64,000 nt of DNA from Leuconostoc mesenteroides subsp. mesenteroides (GTDB taxonomy: Bacteria > Bacillota > Bacilli > Lactobacillales > Lactobacillaceae): NCBI GenBank assembly GCA_009676745.1, contig CP046062.1, positions 1,659,501 through 1,723,500 on the forward strand. Reading direction: 5' to 3'. The notes beneath the pieces were generated by a model. The model was not told the origin of the DNA. It ran no database searches and worked only from the letters and a program-made list of their open reading frames with translations. The position numbers were made by a program, and so were the translations under genes. Of this stretch, positions 8,972 through 17,776 are shown piece after piece (the first letter of the stretch is position 1; every line of letters begins with the position of its first letter).

Positions 8972-10314
8972 TATTTATCCTTATATTTATTCGCATAATA
9001 TTTTGCCATCAGTTCACGCAAAAGTAGATTTAATTCTATTTTTGCCGGCGCTTGTGCTACATCTGGGAAAAAAGAAATCCACTTGTAATGATCGAGTGTT
9101 GCTATCTTATACAAATTGTCTTTATCGATTGTCTCTCCATTATACAAAACTTTACCATTCTTTTGTCGTTCAATGCCATCAAAGCGCATATAACCGAAAA
9201 CTTTGCCTCGAAATCCACTACCTTTCATATGATATTGTGCTAGGTTTGTCATCTGTTCGTCAATACTATGCAACAAGGAGAGTAATTTGTCTCCAGATAA
9301 GGTAATTAACATTGGGTTAATTGAGTGCGGCATACTTTCTAATAGTTCATATCGACTTAGTTGTCCCTTTGGTAACTCCTCACTAAACATTCCTGTAGAA
9401 ATCATCGATACTGGTACATTATAGTACTGTTTCAACGCACGTAGACCATCATAAACTTGTTCATCTGGCGTTATTTCACGAGGCAATGTGCACACGTACT
9501 GTTGTTCAAGTAATTCTCGCCCTTTAACAATCCAACTCCGTATTGTTTTATAATCATCATCATTTTCTGCTAATTCATAAGTAGGCGTTGTTATCGCTGA
9601 CTTATGAATAATTCGATGATTCTTAATGGTTATTGCGATATCACCAACATTTTCGCCATAACGTCCTGCCGCTGCTAATAGAGTACCATTAACCATTTTA
9701 CCTTGCGGTAACAAATGATGCGTATGGGCACCCATAATAACATCTACATCATATTTCTGAGCAATATGTTCATCTGTTGGCAAACCCAAATGAGAGAGTA
9801 ACAAAATAATATCTACTTGCTTACGCAAAACTGGTAGGTACTTGTCTAACGTCAAATCAACAGCAACAGGATTCCAGCCAAGTGCCGGATAAGTTAGTTG
9901 GTATGGTGCCGTTAATCCGATGACACCTATTTTCGTGTTATTTTTAGTGGTTAAAATTTTATAATTTTTAGCCCATTTAGGTTGTGTATCATGAGGCATT
10001 TCTTTTAAATTAGCCAATAATACATCAAAATTAGCATTATCGTACAAGTGATTCATGGTGTCATGTGAGAAAACAAGTCCCTCGTTGTTCCCAATAGTCA
10101 CACCGTCATAATGTACGTCGTTCATTAACGAAACATTGCTCCATCCCTGGGTTGCTTCAGTCAATGGATGCAACCTATCGATTGCATCACCAATATCAAA
10201 CGTAAAAGTTTCATCATACTTAGCCTGGCTTGCTAATAGATAACGTGATACACGAGGCCAATTTTCGAAATGCGAATGCATGTCATTTGTATGTAATAAG
10301 TGAATTGTCCCCAT
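8971..10314 (-). CDS. yunD: 5'-nucleotidase/metallophosphatase family protein (YunD-like)
   Basis: A 447-residue metallophosphatase with a C-terminal 5'-nucleotidase domain. Metal-binding motifs: LLHTNDMHSHF (residues 5-15), IGDAID, GNNEG and GAHTHHLLP. No signal peptide is visible, so it probably acts on nucleotides in the cytoplasm, like B. subtilis YunD. GAGGA lies just upstream of the ATG. Operon with yutD. Confidence 0.9.
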   Translation of the reverse strand: MGTIHLLHTNDMHSHFENWPRVSRYLLASQAKYDETFTFDIGDAIDRLHPLTEATQGWSNVSLMNDVHYDGVTIGNNEGLVFSHDTMNHLYDNANFDVLLANLKEMPHDTQPKWAKNYKILTTKNNTKIGVIGLTAPYQLTYPALGWNPVAVDLTLDKYLPVLRKQVDIILLLSHLGLPTDEHIAQKYDVDVIMGAHTHHLLPQGKMVNGTLLAAAGRYGENVGDIAITIKNHRIIHKSAITTPTYELAENDDDYKTIRSWIVKGRELLEQQYVCTLPREITPDEQVYDGLRALKQYYNVPVSMISTGMFSEELPKGQLSRYELLESMPHSINPMLITLSGDKLLSLLHSIDEQMTNLAQYHMKGSGFRGKVFGYMRFDGIERQKNGKVLYNGETIDKDNLYKIATLDHYKWISFFPDVAQAPAKIELNLLLRELMAKYYANKYKDK

Positions 10315-10375
10315 TGGTTTCCTCTTTAGATGATCACAAAATGATTTATATTTTAATTTTACACCTATCTACGCA

Positions 10376-10401
10376 AAAAGACGTCAACTGACGTCTTTTT
10401 A
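10376..10401 (-). terminator. Terminator overlapping the stop codon of the M24 peptidase operon
   Basis: AAAAGACGTCA paired with TGACGTCTTTT; the stop codon of the upstream 148-residue gene lies at its edge. Confidence 0.75.
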
Positions 10402-10845
10402 TTGTCCAAAACGATACAAAAAATGACTAAAATCGTCCAAATTTGCAGGAAAAGCATTTAACCCCCAAATGAATTGCTCTTTTTCTCCTGGTACTTTGAA
10501 ACGAACACCCCACTCATCATTTTTACTAGGATCATCATAAGATGGACCACGGTACTCAGTCATCCAAGTCGCAATATAAGCCATTGCCTCTTCTGAAAAA
10601 TGGTCCCAAACCTTTGTCATATCAACCCAATCCTCACGATAGCGCCAGTTAAAAGGCTCCCCTTTGTCATTTAAATGCGGATTATAAAACATAAAGTCCT
10701 TATCTAAGATATCCTTTGCTTCCTGCGCTTTAATATCACTTTGCCAAAAAGCATGCCCTTCTTGACGTTTTACGTATATGTAATCAAAGCCCGTAACCAA
10801 ATTACCCCGATAAAATACTAAAAAGTCTAATCGTTCTTGTACCAT
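10399..10845 (-). CDS. Conserved hypothetical protein
   Basis: A 148-residue soluble, acidic, aromatic-rich protein (many W, Y, F; for example FNWRYREDWVDMTKVWDHF). No domain that I recognise, no signal or membrane segment. The ATG at 10845 is one base past the peptidase stop and has GAGGA six bases upstream; the frame could also begin at a TTG at 10857. Cotranscribed with the M24 peptidase. Confidence 0.8.
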   Translation of the reverse strand: MVQERLDFLVFYRGNLVTGFDYIYVKRQEGHAFWQSDIKAQEAKDILDKDFMFYNPHLNDKGEPFNWRYREDWVDMTKVWDHFSEEAMAYIATWMTEYRGPSYDDPSKNDEWGVRFKVPGEKEQFIWGLNAFPANLDDFSHFLYRFGQ

Positions 10846-10846
10846 T

Positions 10847-11941
10847 CTATTCCTCAATAACTACTAAGTCCTTAGACAACGCCGCTGTCAAATTTTCAAA
10901 ACCGTCAGCTGTCACAACAACGTCATCCTCAATACGAACGCCCCCCTGATTAGCTAGATAAATCCCAGGTTCAATTGTTAACAAATGTCCAACTTGCATT
11001 TCATCACTAGAACGGGGGCTAATTGCTGGACCTTCATGAATATCCAAGCCAACGCCATGACCACCACCGTGATTAAACTGCTGTCCATAGCCATGTTCTG
11101 TAATATAATCACGTGCCACTTTATCAATTTCGCTACCCGATATTCCTGGTTTAACAACATCAATAGCATTTTGATTAGCCTGTTTAACAATTTCATAGAT
11201 ATTCTTCAGCTCATCACTGACATTTCCCACAGCAATCGTTCGCGTTACATCTGAAGTATAGCCATCAACATAGTATCCAAAATCGATGGTTACTAACTCG
11301 CCATTTTCAATTACTTTGTCAGTCGCTTCACCGTGTGGTAACGCTGATCGGTATCCAGAAGCAACAATTGTATCAAAGGATGCTTTTTGTGCACCGTATT
11401 TTTTTTGTAGTCTGTCTAATTCATTAGCAACTTCACGTTCTGTCTTGCCCGGCTTTATAAAGGATAGCAAGTCTTTAAATGCTTTCACTGACGCATTGGC
11501 TGCCTTACGTAAAGCTTCTAATTCTTGTACATCTTTGACCTCACGTAACACCTCAATAGCTTTTGGCAATGCATCAAAATCAATATCCGCTGGCAATAAC
11601 TCATCCAAATAATCATAAATATCATAAGGTAAACTTGCTTCGAAAGCTAACTTTTTGATACCAAATTCTTGCGCTGTTTTTACGGCGACACCATAATAAT
11701 CACGTGTGACTTTAAAATCAACACCTTCAGGTAACCTATTCTTGTAATCCTCTTCATAACGGGCATCTGTAATTAAGCGAGCATTCTTCTTGCCGACAAC
11801 GACAATGCCATCACCAGTGCCACCTTCAAATCCAGTTAAATATTTTGTGTTAAAACCTTGATAAACAATCATACCGTCCAAGTTAAGTTTGGCCAGTAGC
11901 TTCTGCAATTTAGCAATACGCGCTTCATAGTACTTCGACAT
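10847..11941 (-). CDS. M24 family Xaa-Pro aminopeptidase/dipeptidase
   Basis: A 364-residue metallopeptidase of the pita-bread fold that removes residues next to proline. The metal ligands are all present: the two Asp in DFGYYVDGYTSDVTRT, His in GGGHGVGLDIHEGP, Glu in LTIEPGIY and Glu in GGVRIEDDVVV. The N-terminal creatinase-like domain covers residues 1-125. ATG at 11941 follows GAGGA. A TATAAT at 11975-11970 suggests its own promoter downstream of the rpmA terminator. Confidence 0.92.
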   Translation of the reverse strand: MSKYYEARIAKLQKLLAKLNLDGMIVYQGFNTKYLTGFEGGTGDGIVVVGKKNARLITDARYEEDYKNRLPEGVDFKVTRDYYGVAVKTAQEFGIKKLAFEASLPYDIYDYLDELLPADIDFDALPKAIEVLREVKDVQELEALRKAANASVKAFKDLLSFIKPGKTEREVANELDRLQKKYGAQKASFDTIVASGYRSALPHGEATDKVIENGELVTIDFGYYVDGYTSDVTRTIAVGNVSDELKNIYEIVKQANQNAIDVVKPGISGSEIDKVARDYITEHGYGQQFNHGGGHGVGLDIHEGPAISPRSSDEMQVGHLLTIEPGIYLANQGGVRIEDDVVVTADGFENLTAALSKDLVVIEE

Positions 11942-12003
11942 AAAAATCCTCTTTCCTATAACTGATTTAATTATACCATCTGTAATCTTAATCATAAGTA
12001 AAT

Positions 12004-12045
12004 AAAAAGGCTAACATATTATCTGCATAATACGCTAGCCTTTTC
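12004..12045 (-). terminator. rpmA terminator
   Basis: AAAAGGCTAGC pairs with GTTAGCCTTTTT with an internal TATTAT/ATAATA extension; T-run on the minus strand. Confidence 0.75.
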
Positions 12046-12057
12046 AATAATTATTAC

Positions 12058-12375
12058 TTACTTTGCAGCAGCAACAATTTCGTTATATTGTTCACGTGTG
12101 TAAACAGATACTTGACGCTTTTCGCGACCTTTACGTTCAAACTTAACAACACCATCTGTCAAAGCAAATAATGTGTCATCGCCACCCTTTTTAACGTTTA
12201 CGCCTGGATAAATATGCGTACCACGTTGGCGGTAAATGATTGAACCAGCAGTTAAGTCTTGTCCGTCAGCAACCTTAGTTCCTAAACGACGACCAGCTGA
12301 GTCACGACCGTTGGCTGAAGATCCGCCACCTTTGTGGTGCGCGAACATTTGTAAGTTTTCTTGATTCATCAACAT
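12058..12375 (-). CDS. rpmA: 50S ribosomal protein L27
   Basis: 105 residues, with the L27 signature [18 protein letters not shown]. The N-terminus [11 protein letters not shown] followed by AHHKGG resembles the Firmicute extension that the cysteine protease Prp removes after Phe before L27 can function. The gene order in most Firmicutes is rplU-prp-rpmA; here only 27 bases separate rplU from rpmA, so prp is absent from its usual place. AAGGAG lies nine bases before the ATG. Confidence 0.97.
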   Translation of the reverse strand: MLMNQENLQMFAHHKGGGSSANGRDSAGRRLGTKVADGQDLTAGSIIYRQRGTHIYPGVNVKKGGDDTLFALTDGVVKFERKGREKRQVSVYTREQYNEIVAAAK

Positions 12376-12402
12376 AAGTCTATTCTCCTTTACAAGTAAT
12401 GA

Positions 12403-12702
12403 TTACGCGATTGAATCAATCTTCACGCGTGTATATGGTTGGCGGTGGCCTTGCTTAGTATGTGAATGCTTCTTGGCACGATACTTGAAAGTAACAACTT
12501 TCTTTTGCTTGCCTTGCTTTTCCACAGTACCTTCGACCTTTGCACCTTCAACAAAAGGTGTACCAATCTTTGAATCAGTTAATACAACTTGGTCAAAAGT
12601 AACCTTTTCACCTGCTTCTGCATCTAACTTCTCGACGAAGATTGTGTCGCCTTCAGCGACTTTGTATTGTTTGCCGCCAGTTACAATAATTGCGTATGCC
12701 AT
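12403..12702 (-). CDS. rplU: 50S ribosomal protein L21
   Basis: A 99-residue L21 protein, beginning [19 protein letters not shown] and ending in the conserved basic block [24 protein letters not shown]. First gene of rplU-rpmA, behind a structured leader. Confidence 0.97.
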   Translation of the reverse strand: MAYAIIVTGGKQYKVAEGDTIFVEKLDAEAGEKVTFDQVVLTDSKIGTPFVEGAKVEGTVEKQGKQKKVVTFKYRAKKHSHTKQGHRQPYTRVKIDSIA

Positions 12703-12735
12703 TATTGGTTTCTCCTTATACTTAGACTCACCATC

Positions 12736-12805
12736 ACAGGCGGTTGGGCCCTAGTCCCAAGCATGCTTTGACCTGTTCTGAGTGGTTGTAGCTATGCTAA
12801 CAACC
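12736..12805 (-). promoter_or_regulatory. L21-type ribosomal leader upstream of rplU
   Basis: The rplU transcript starts near 12804 and folds immediately into GGTTGT...ACAACC, then ACAGG...CCTGT enclosing TTGGG...CCCAA. Position and architecture agree with the L21 leader known in Firmicutes, thought to give autoregulation by the ribosomal protein. Assigned by eye, not by a covariance search. Confidence 0.65.
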
Positions 12806-12810
12806 GTTTA

Positions 12811-12839
12811 ATTATACCAAAAATAGATTATCCAGTCAA
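12811..12839 (-). promoter_or_regulatory. rplU-rpmA promoter
   Basis: TTGACT at 12839-12834 and TATAAT at 12816-12811, spacer 17. Confidence 0.8.
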
Positions 12840-12886
12840 TAATTTCCAAAAAAAATTTCCAGGTATCCATAAGAACCCAGTAACCA

Positions 12887-13468
12887 TCATATCAATTCAT
12901 CGCCATTACTAAAGTCGAATAAGTTTAATCCATTACTGGCAACCGTATTGGTATTGATTCGCCATAACTCTGTAAATTCTCTGAACAAGTCAGATTGCGA
13001 AATGTTCATATTGTCTGCCAACCATTTAGCCATGATAGCCCAAAAGCCAGCATTGATAACTTCCCATTGATATTGTTGCGCCCTTCGTTCTTCATCATTT
13101 AACGTACTAGTGCGGGTTGCCATTTGGGTACGTAGTCTAGTATATAAAGCATCACTGAATGGTTTGTCAATATCATGGTTCAAAACAGCATTATAAAAAG
13201 CCGCTTGTTTACTCACAGTGTTGATCATATCGGTTATTTTGAAAGTTTGTTGTGTATGCTCTAGTAAGTCATTAATCAAAGAATCATTAATCTCAGATAT
13301 AAGATGTTCTTTGTTACGATAATATTTATAAAATGTTCCTCGCGTAATATTCGCACGATCCAATAGGGTTGTGATAGAAAAGTCTGGCTGCGTTGAAAGT
13401 AATATAATTGTTTCAGCTTGGATAATGTGTTTCGTACGTAAAACACGTGCATCAGTTTTATTTGACAT
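12887..13468 (-). CDS. TetR family transcriptional regulator
   Basis: 193 residues. The N-terminal helix-turn-helix (residues 20-60, FSITTLLDRANITRGTFYKYYRNKEHLISEI) is typical of TetR proteins; the rest is a helical ligand/dimer domain. AGGAG precedes the ATG at 13468. A nearly perfect inverted repeat at 13528-13549 is a candidate operator for autoregulation. The target genes are not evident. Confidence 0.88.
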   Translation of the reverse strand: MSNKTDARVLRTKHIIQAETIILLSTQPDFSITTLLDRANITRGTFYKYYRNKEHLISEINDSLINDLLEHTQQTFKITDMINTVSKQAAFYNAVLNHDIDKPFSDALYTRLRTQMATRTSTLNDEERRAQQYQWEVINAGFWAIMAKWLADNMNISQSDLFREFTELWRINTNTVASNGLNLFDFSNGDELI

Positions 13469-13527
13469 AAGTTTACTCCTGACTAAAATATTATGGCTAT
13501 CCCCCACTTCATTTGATATATTCTTTA

Positions 13528-13549
13528 ATCATTAACTTCAGTTAATAAT
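13528..13549. promoter_or_regulatory. Candidate TetR-regulator operator
   Basis: Inverted repeat ATCATTAACT-TC-AGTTAATAAT, 9 of 10 positions matching, 60 bases upstream of the TetR start codon. Confidence 0.4.
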
Positions 13550-13669
13550 TATTAGCCAATCAGATAATCTAATGGTTCACTCTTAGTAAATCATAACATA
13601 TTGAAATCAAATGAATTGTTACTTTTTAAGTCAAAGGCATCGATTGGATACTCAATAACCTTTGCCAAT

Positions 13670-13829
13670 AAAAAAGCGCCTTGATCCGGCACTTGTTACA
13701 TAGTTTACTATTATGTAATAAACCACTGTATTAACAGACATAATTATCCCCGTCTATGTATGGTGATCCCCCAATAATGAAATGAATAAGGATCTTATGA
13801 AATAAAATAGAATATAGAAAAGATCACCC
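13670..13829 (-). ncRNA. Candidate structured RNA or TetR-gene leader
   Basis: Minus strand: a promoter-like TTGTAC (13866-13861) and TATCAT (13842-13837, spacer 18) predict a start at about 13829. The RNA can pair GGTGATC at its 5' end with GATCACC about 60 nt later, forms CTGT-UAAU-ACAG and other small hairpins, and ends in GTGCC/GGCGC with a U-run at 13675-13670. GATC occurs four times, allowing alternative pairings including with the terminator loop. No open frame in it. It could be an independent small RNA or a riboswitch-like leader of the TetR gene 200 bases further on. Confidence 0.4.
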
Positions 13830-13954
13830 TATGCTTATGATAGCACTATTTTTTAAAAAGGTACAAATTAATTTGACGAGTATTCTAAAATTTCAATTAT
13901 TTAGGTAAAAATCGTGAGACTTATTTTAAATATTTTTAACTAATATGATAAAAG

Positions 13955-13983
13955 TTGTGATTTTATTCACTTCGTTGTATTAT
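13955..13983 (+). promoter_or_regulatory. SemiSWEET gene promoter
   Basis: TTGTGA at 13955-13960 and TATTAT at 13978-13983 with 17 bases between. Confidence 0.65.
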
Positions 13984-14018
13984 TAAAGCGTACAATAATA
14001 AAAAGGGAGAAGAGTATC

Positions 14019-14279
14019 ATGCAAGAAACAAATTTCATCAAGTATTTAAGCTGGATTGCGACCATCATGGCTGTATTAATGTATGTTTCGTATATCCCTC
14101 AAATAGCAGATAATTTAGCTGGATCTAAGGCAAACCCCTTACAACCGCTGGTAGCAGCTATCAATTGTACCTTGTGGGTTATATACGCACTAAAAAAGAA
14201 ACACCGCGATATACCTGTTGCTTTAGCTAATTTTCCAGGTATAATATTTGGCTTAATCACCTTCGTAACCGCCATTTAA
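14019..14279 (+). CDS. SemiSWEET (PQ-loop) sugar transporter family protein
   Basis: 86 residues with three membrane helices and the PQ motif in MYVSYIPQIADN near residue 27. The single three-helix repeat is the hallmark of bacterial SemiSWEETs, which dimerise to move small sugars down their gradient. GGGAGAAG precedes the ATG. Monocistronic, with a terminator-like hairpin 55 bases later. Substrate not predictable. Confidence 0.88.
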   Translation: MQETNFIKYLSWIATIMAVLMYVSYIPQIADNLAGSKANPLQPLVAAINCTLWVIYALKKKHRDIPVALANFPGIIFGLITFVTAI

Positions 14280-14856
14280 TTTTTGAACAACTTATATTGT
14301 GAATTTTTAAACATTTACAACGTTTGTGTTCATTAAAATCAGGGGAATTTTTTTATAATGTTTCCCTGATTTTGTATTGTTTTGTTTGTGAGATTTTTTA
14401 TAAATAACATGATAACTAATAAATGTCGTAATTATAAAAACTTGCATCAAAAATTCAAACCTTGATAGATCAATAAGTATGACAAGAATGCGACTACCAA
14501 CCACTTTAAAAACTATTATTCTGACTAATTCATAAAAAATAACTTTAGTACTAAAGTGTGTAAAAGTAAAGCATTAAAAATATCGTAATAAAAAGGCCGG
14601 CTAGATTAATTTCTAACCGGTTTTACTATATCATTGTACAAATAAATGTTCGTTACCATTAAGCATAATTTATTGTTTTTGTATCTCTTCAATGGTATCT
14701 TAAAGGGTATATGTTTATTATTATGTGGGAGAATAAGCTATTATTTACTATTTGTCATTGTTTTTCAAACAAAGTCAATTAAGATTAACATCAGTAAGCT
14801 CTTTAACATGCTGAAATTCATTTTTGTAGTAAATAAAGTGCTTAATGGAGATGACG
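14280..14856. other. AT-rich intergenic region with two terminator-like hairpins
   Basis: I see no convincing gene. AAAATCAGGG/CCCTGATTTT at 14335-14374 can end the SemiSWEET transcript. CCGGCTAGA/TCTAACCGG at about 14594-14622 is a second, bidirectional-looking hairpin. The open frame 14646-14903 lacks a ribosome-binding site, has low-complexity hydrophobic composition and overlaps the next gene, so I do not call it. Confidence 0.5.
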
Positions 14857-16617
14857 ATGTTTCATACACTAAAAAAGTGCATAACAACCAACAATATATT
14901 TAATGTAATTATTATAATTTTATCGGCATGTTTACTATTTGGTATTTCAATTTGTCAGTCTACATTGACGTGGAGAACTGATACTTACTTTCATTTGAGC
15001 CGTATATACGATGTGACAACTTATATCAAATCTTTCCATCAGCCACTAATGGTTGATATTCACGCCTTTGCTAATACTGGCCAAGCCATAAATGGTATGT
15101 ATCCAGGTTTTAGTTTATTGCCATTTATTATTTTGACAGCTTTCCTAAAACCAATTGCTCAATACGAAACAATTATTTTTCTTTTTATTTTATTAGGTAG
15201 TATCCTAAACTACTTTGTATTCCAAAAGCTGCATGCATCCAAAATTCAATCACTTACTAGTGTATTGGCAACGTTCACTTTCATTAATATTTTTTATTCG
15301 TCATCTCTGAGTCTTTTTGGTGCATGGAGCGTTTACTTTTTGTTACCTTTATCAGTATTATCATTAAAAAAATTAGCTGAAAACAGCAGTTTGATATACG
15401 TAACCAGCTTAGCATTTGCAGTGTCCTTTGTATTAAACACCCACCTTGTTAGTGCAATTATATTAGTTTGCATCCTTTTTATTTATTTTGTTTTCTTAAT
15501 GGTAAAAAGTAATAGTAAATCAATTTTTTTATTTCAAATAATTAGCGCAGCATTATTCAGCATCGTGCTATCTCTGCACACTTTGACGAGCATCCTCTCT
15601 TTTTCTAAAACACACCTGTCAACTGTCCAAGAAATGCCTTTAACATCTGGTACGTTAAATATTGAATCCATGATTCATTCTTTAACCAATCCTACAATAT
15701 TTGGCTCCGCAACACCGCCCATATTTGGTATTTTATTGATTGCTGACATATTACTGTTGTCAAATCTTAAACAGTTCAATAAAAATGCCAAGATTATCAT
15801 ATTCTTTATTTTTGTTGCTCAATTGCTAATTTCACCATATTTCCCATGGGCATTGCTTCAAAATACACCAGTGTCAATCATTCAATTTCCGACCAGATTA
15901 GTACCATTTATATTAGCTATCATGACACTTGTTTTATTCACAGCAAAGAAACTGGACAAAGTAGGATTTCTAGTTCCTATTATCTTTTTTAGCCTCAGTA
16001 TAACATTCAGCTATCAGACGAGTAATTACGTCGCAAAAAAAGCCTTCCCTAACTTTAAAGACGTTAAAACGTTAAAAGAAAATCATCTCGATTCAATTCC
16101 TAAATACCGAGAAAATACAAAAGTTGATAATGAAACGCTGTCTGACCCAGTATTTTACAGCTTATATTCGTACCCTGAGTATATACCTCAGACAAAAGCT
16201 AAAAATGATCCTGAATTTTATTCGCGCATGAATTCTGTTAATAATCACGAAGTGTTCGTTAATAACAAAAAAATTTCCAATGTTGAAACGGCATTTGAAG
16301 CCAACAAAATCAAATTCACTTTTGATAAAACAGAAAAGGGCATAATTAATTTACCCGTTTGGTATTATCCCAATATGAATTATGTTATTGTAACTGATAC
16401 TGGTAAAACCTCTGTCAAAACAAATCATAGACATACTTTAGAAATCAGAAATATTGCGACCAAACACGTGACAGTTATAATTAATAACCCTAAATTCATA
16501 AAATACTCTTATATCATTTCAATTGTAGGATGGTCTGCTGGCCTCTTTAGTTTAATAATTGGTTTGTTTAAAACATATGGGAAATCAAAAAACACAATAT
16601 TCAGCCATAAACATTAA
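14857..16617 (+). CDS. Large polytopic membrane protein, GT-C-like (PTPS_related/YfhO-like)
   Basis: 586 residues: about eleven to twelve membrane helices up to residue 390, a soluble C-terminal domain of about 160 residues and a last helix near 555-575. The first extracytoplasmic loop has RTDTYFHLSRI, an acidic site positioned as in GT-C glycosyltransferases that use lipid-linked sugars. Distantly related to the protein at 19916-21613, which has GWDGRFHMARV at the same place. ATG at 14857 chosen because GGAG (14847-14850) is six bases upstream. Very AT-rich. Possible role in cell-surface glycan or teichoic acid modification (inference). Confidence 0.8.
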   Translation: MFHTLKKCITTNNIFNVIIIILSACLLFGISICQSTLTWRTDTYFHLSRIYDVTTYIKSFHQPLMVDIHAFANTGQAINGMYPGFSLLPFIILTAFLKPIAQYETIIFLFILLGSILNYFVFQKLHASKIQSLTSVLATFTFINIFYSSSLSLFGAWSVYFLLPLSVLSLKKLAENSSLIYVTSLAFAVSFVLNTHLVSAIILVCILFIYFVFLMVKSNSKSIFLFQIISAALFSIVLSLHTLTSILSFSKTHLSTVQEMPLTSGTLNIESMIHSLTNPTIFGSATPPIFGILLIADILLLSNLKQFNKNAKIIIFFIFVAQLLISPYFPWALLQNTPVSIIQFPTRLVPFILAIMTLVLFTAKKLDKVGFLVPIIFFSLSITFSYQTSNYVAKKAFPNFKDVKTLKENHLDSIPKYRENTKVDNETLSDPVFYSLYSYPEYIPQTKAKNDPEFYSRMNSVNNHEVFVNNKKISNVETAFEANKIKFTFDKTEKGIINLPVWYYPNMNYVIVTDTGKTSVKTNHRHTLEIRNIATKHVTVIINNPKFIKYSYIISIVGWSAGLFSLIIGLFKTYGKSKNTIFSHKH

Positions 16618-16697
16618 AGTTTTTTTACACTTGTAAAAAACTTTAACAAATAATAAAAAACCGCCCACTCGAATTATCAGTTGGCGGTTTTTTATTA
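16614..16697 (+). terminator. Tandem terminator hairpins after the membrane protein gene
   Basis: TTAAAGT...ACTTTAA at 16614-16646, then AAAAAACCGCCCACT paired with AGTTGGCGGTTTTTT at 16655-16694. Confidence 0.75.
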
Positions 16698-17041
16698 TTT
16701 ACTTTTCTTATCTTCTGACTTACCAAATCTATCAATAATCAGTATGATTGATTTAGTTCATGTTTAAATAAAACGATAGCTTGAACTGTTGCTTCGACTT
16801 AAAAATACGATTCTTATAACTCTTGCAACACTAGCATTATTGCTAGTTAGCGTTCAATTAATAGTTAAAATACCTAAAAATTTATTCTGACAAAGTAACT
16901 ACTTTCAAAATTCAGAACCAAATAAAATGTCACTGTACTCATCAATTTGTAGTAAAAAATACGATTTCCGACAATTTTAAACGATTTAGAAAGAATTACA
17001 AAACGTCTCACAAACGCCTACATAGCAATACTTAAGCAAAC
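16698..17041. other. Gene-free AT-rich stretch with a possible gene remnant
   Basis: No complete gene. A plus-strand frame ending at the TGA near 16890 reads NTILITLATLALLLVSVQ followed by LIVKIPKNLF. It is hydrophobic and membrane-like, but short and without a ribosome-binding site; it may be the tail of a lost membrane gene. Confidence 0.35.
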
Positions 17042-17076
17042 AAAAACCGTCTTATCAACATACGTGATAAGACGGT
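17042..17076 (-). terminator. tRNA-Arg terminator
   Basis: CCGTCTTATCA paired with TGATAAGACGG then TTTTTG on the minus strand, just downstream of the tRNA. Confidence 0.85.
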
Positions 17077-17081
17077 GTAAA

Positions 17082-17155
17082 TGCGCTGAGGGGGATTCGA
17101 ACCCTCGACCTGCCGGGTAGAAACCGGCTGCTCTATCCAGCTGAGCTACCAGCGC
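17082..17155 (-). tRNA. tRNA-Arg (UCU)
   Basis: 74-nt cloverleaf: acceptor GCGCTGG/CTCAGCGC with discriminator A, D-arm GCTCAGCTGGATAGAGC, anticodon loop TTTCTAC giving UCU, T-loop TTCGAAT. CCA is not encoded. Confidence 0.95.
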
Positions 17156-17255
17156 GTACTATAATATAATAACATTTTATTACGTTATATGAAAGTGTTT
17201 TTTTTAATCTTAAATTGATTTATACTAACAGTAGATAACATTGGGAGAATACTAC

Positions 17256-17774
17256 ATGAGAAAAGCATTTATTGCCTTGGGTGTCGTGATTGCAGCGCTG
17301 CTCATCGCCTTTATAACTTTTAATCAACAGCCAAAGTACGCAGATGTTTCCATGCCAAGATCTGACTATACTCATTTACAAGAATCACGTAAAAATATAA
17401 AAAGGTTGATTAATGATTTAAGCAAATTTAATTACAAAAAAGACAGCACAATGGCAGCAATTGAAAAAGATGCTAAAACCATTGCTAACGAAAACAGCAA
17501 AGATTTAAGTAGCTCTGATGCACAGACACTTCGTGATGCCTTGTATGGCCAAAATGGTATTGTCACGATTGTTAAAGCTGCACAAACTGGTAAATACAAC
17601 ATTGACGCTAGTGTCGCATCCCGTTTCCATACTGGATTTGATTCGATTATAACCATGTCTGTCAATGCAATCAATAAGAGTTCTGCTCAGCGTGCAAATA
17701 TTGTTACTCAAATGAAAAAAGACTTAAATATCGAAGAAGCCATATACCAAATTGGTGCTAAGCATGAAGAATAA
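17256..17774 (+). CDS. Membrane-anchored or secreted protein of unknown function
   Basis: 172 residues. One N-terminal hydrophobic helix (residues 4-24, AFIALGVVIAALLIAFITF) acts as signal anchor or uncleaved signal; no lipobox cysteine. The remaining 145 residues are hydrophilic and predicted helical, rich in K, S, N and D. I recognise no family. ATG at 17256 follows GGGAGAA. Ended by a hairpin at 17777-17808. Monocistronic. Confidence 0.8.
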   Translation: MRKAFIALGVVIAALLIAFITFNQQPKYADVSMPRSDYTHLQESRKNIKRLINDLSKFNYKKDSTMAAIEKDAKTIANENSKDLSSSDAQTLRDALYGQNGIVTIVKAAQTGKYNIDASVASRFHTGFDSIITMSVNAINKSSAQRANIVTQMKKDLNIEEAIYQIGAKHEE

Positions 17775-17776
17775 AA

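Noticed and set aside
14646-14903. 85-codon plus-strand frame before the GT-C-like gene
   Set aside because: No ribosome-binding site, low-complexity hydrophobic composition, and overlaps the well supported start of the next gene.
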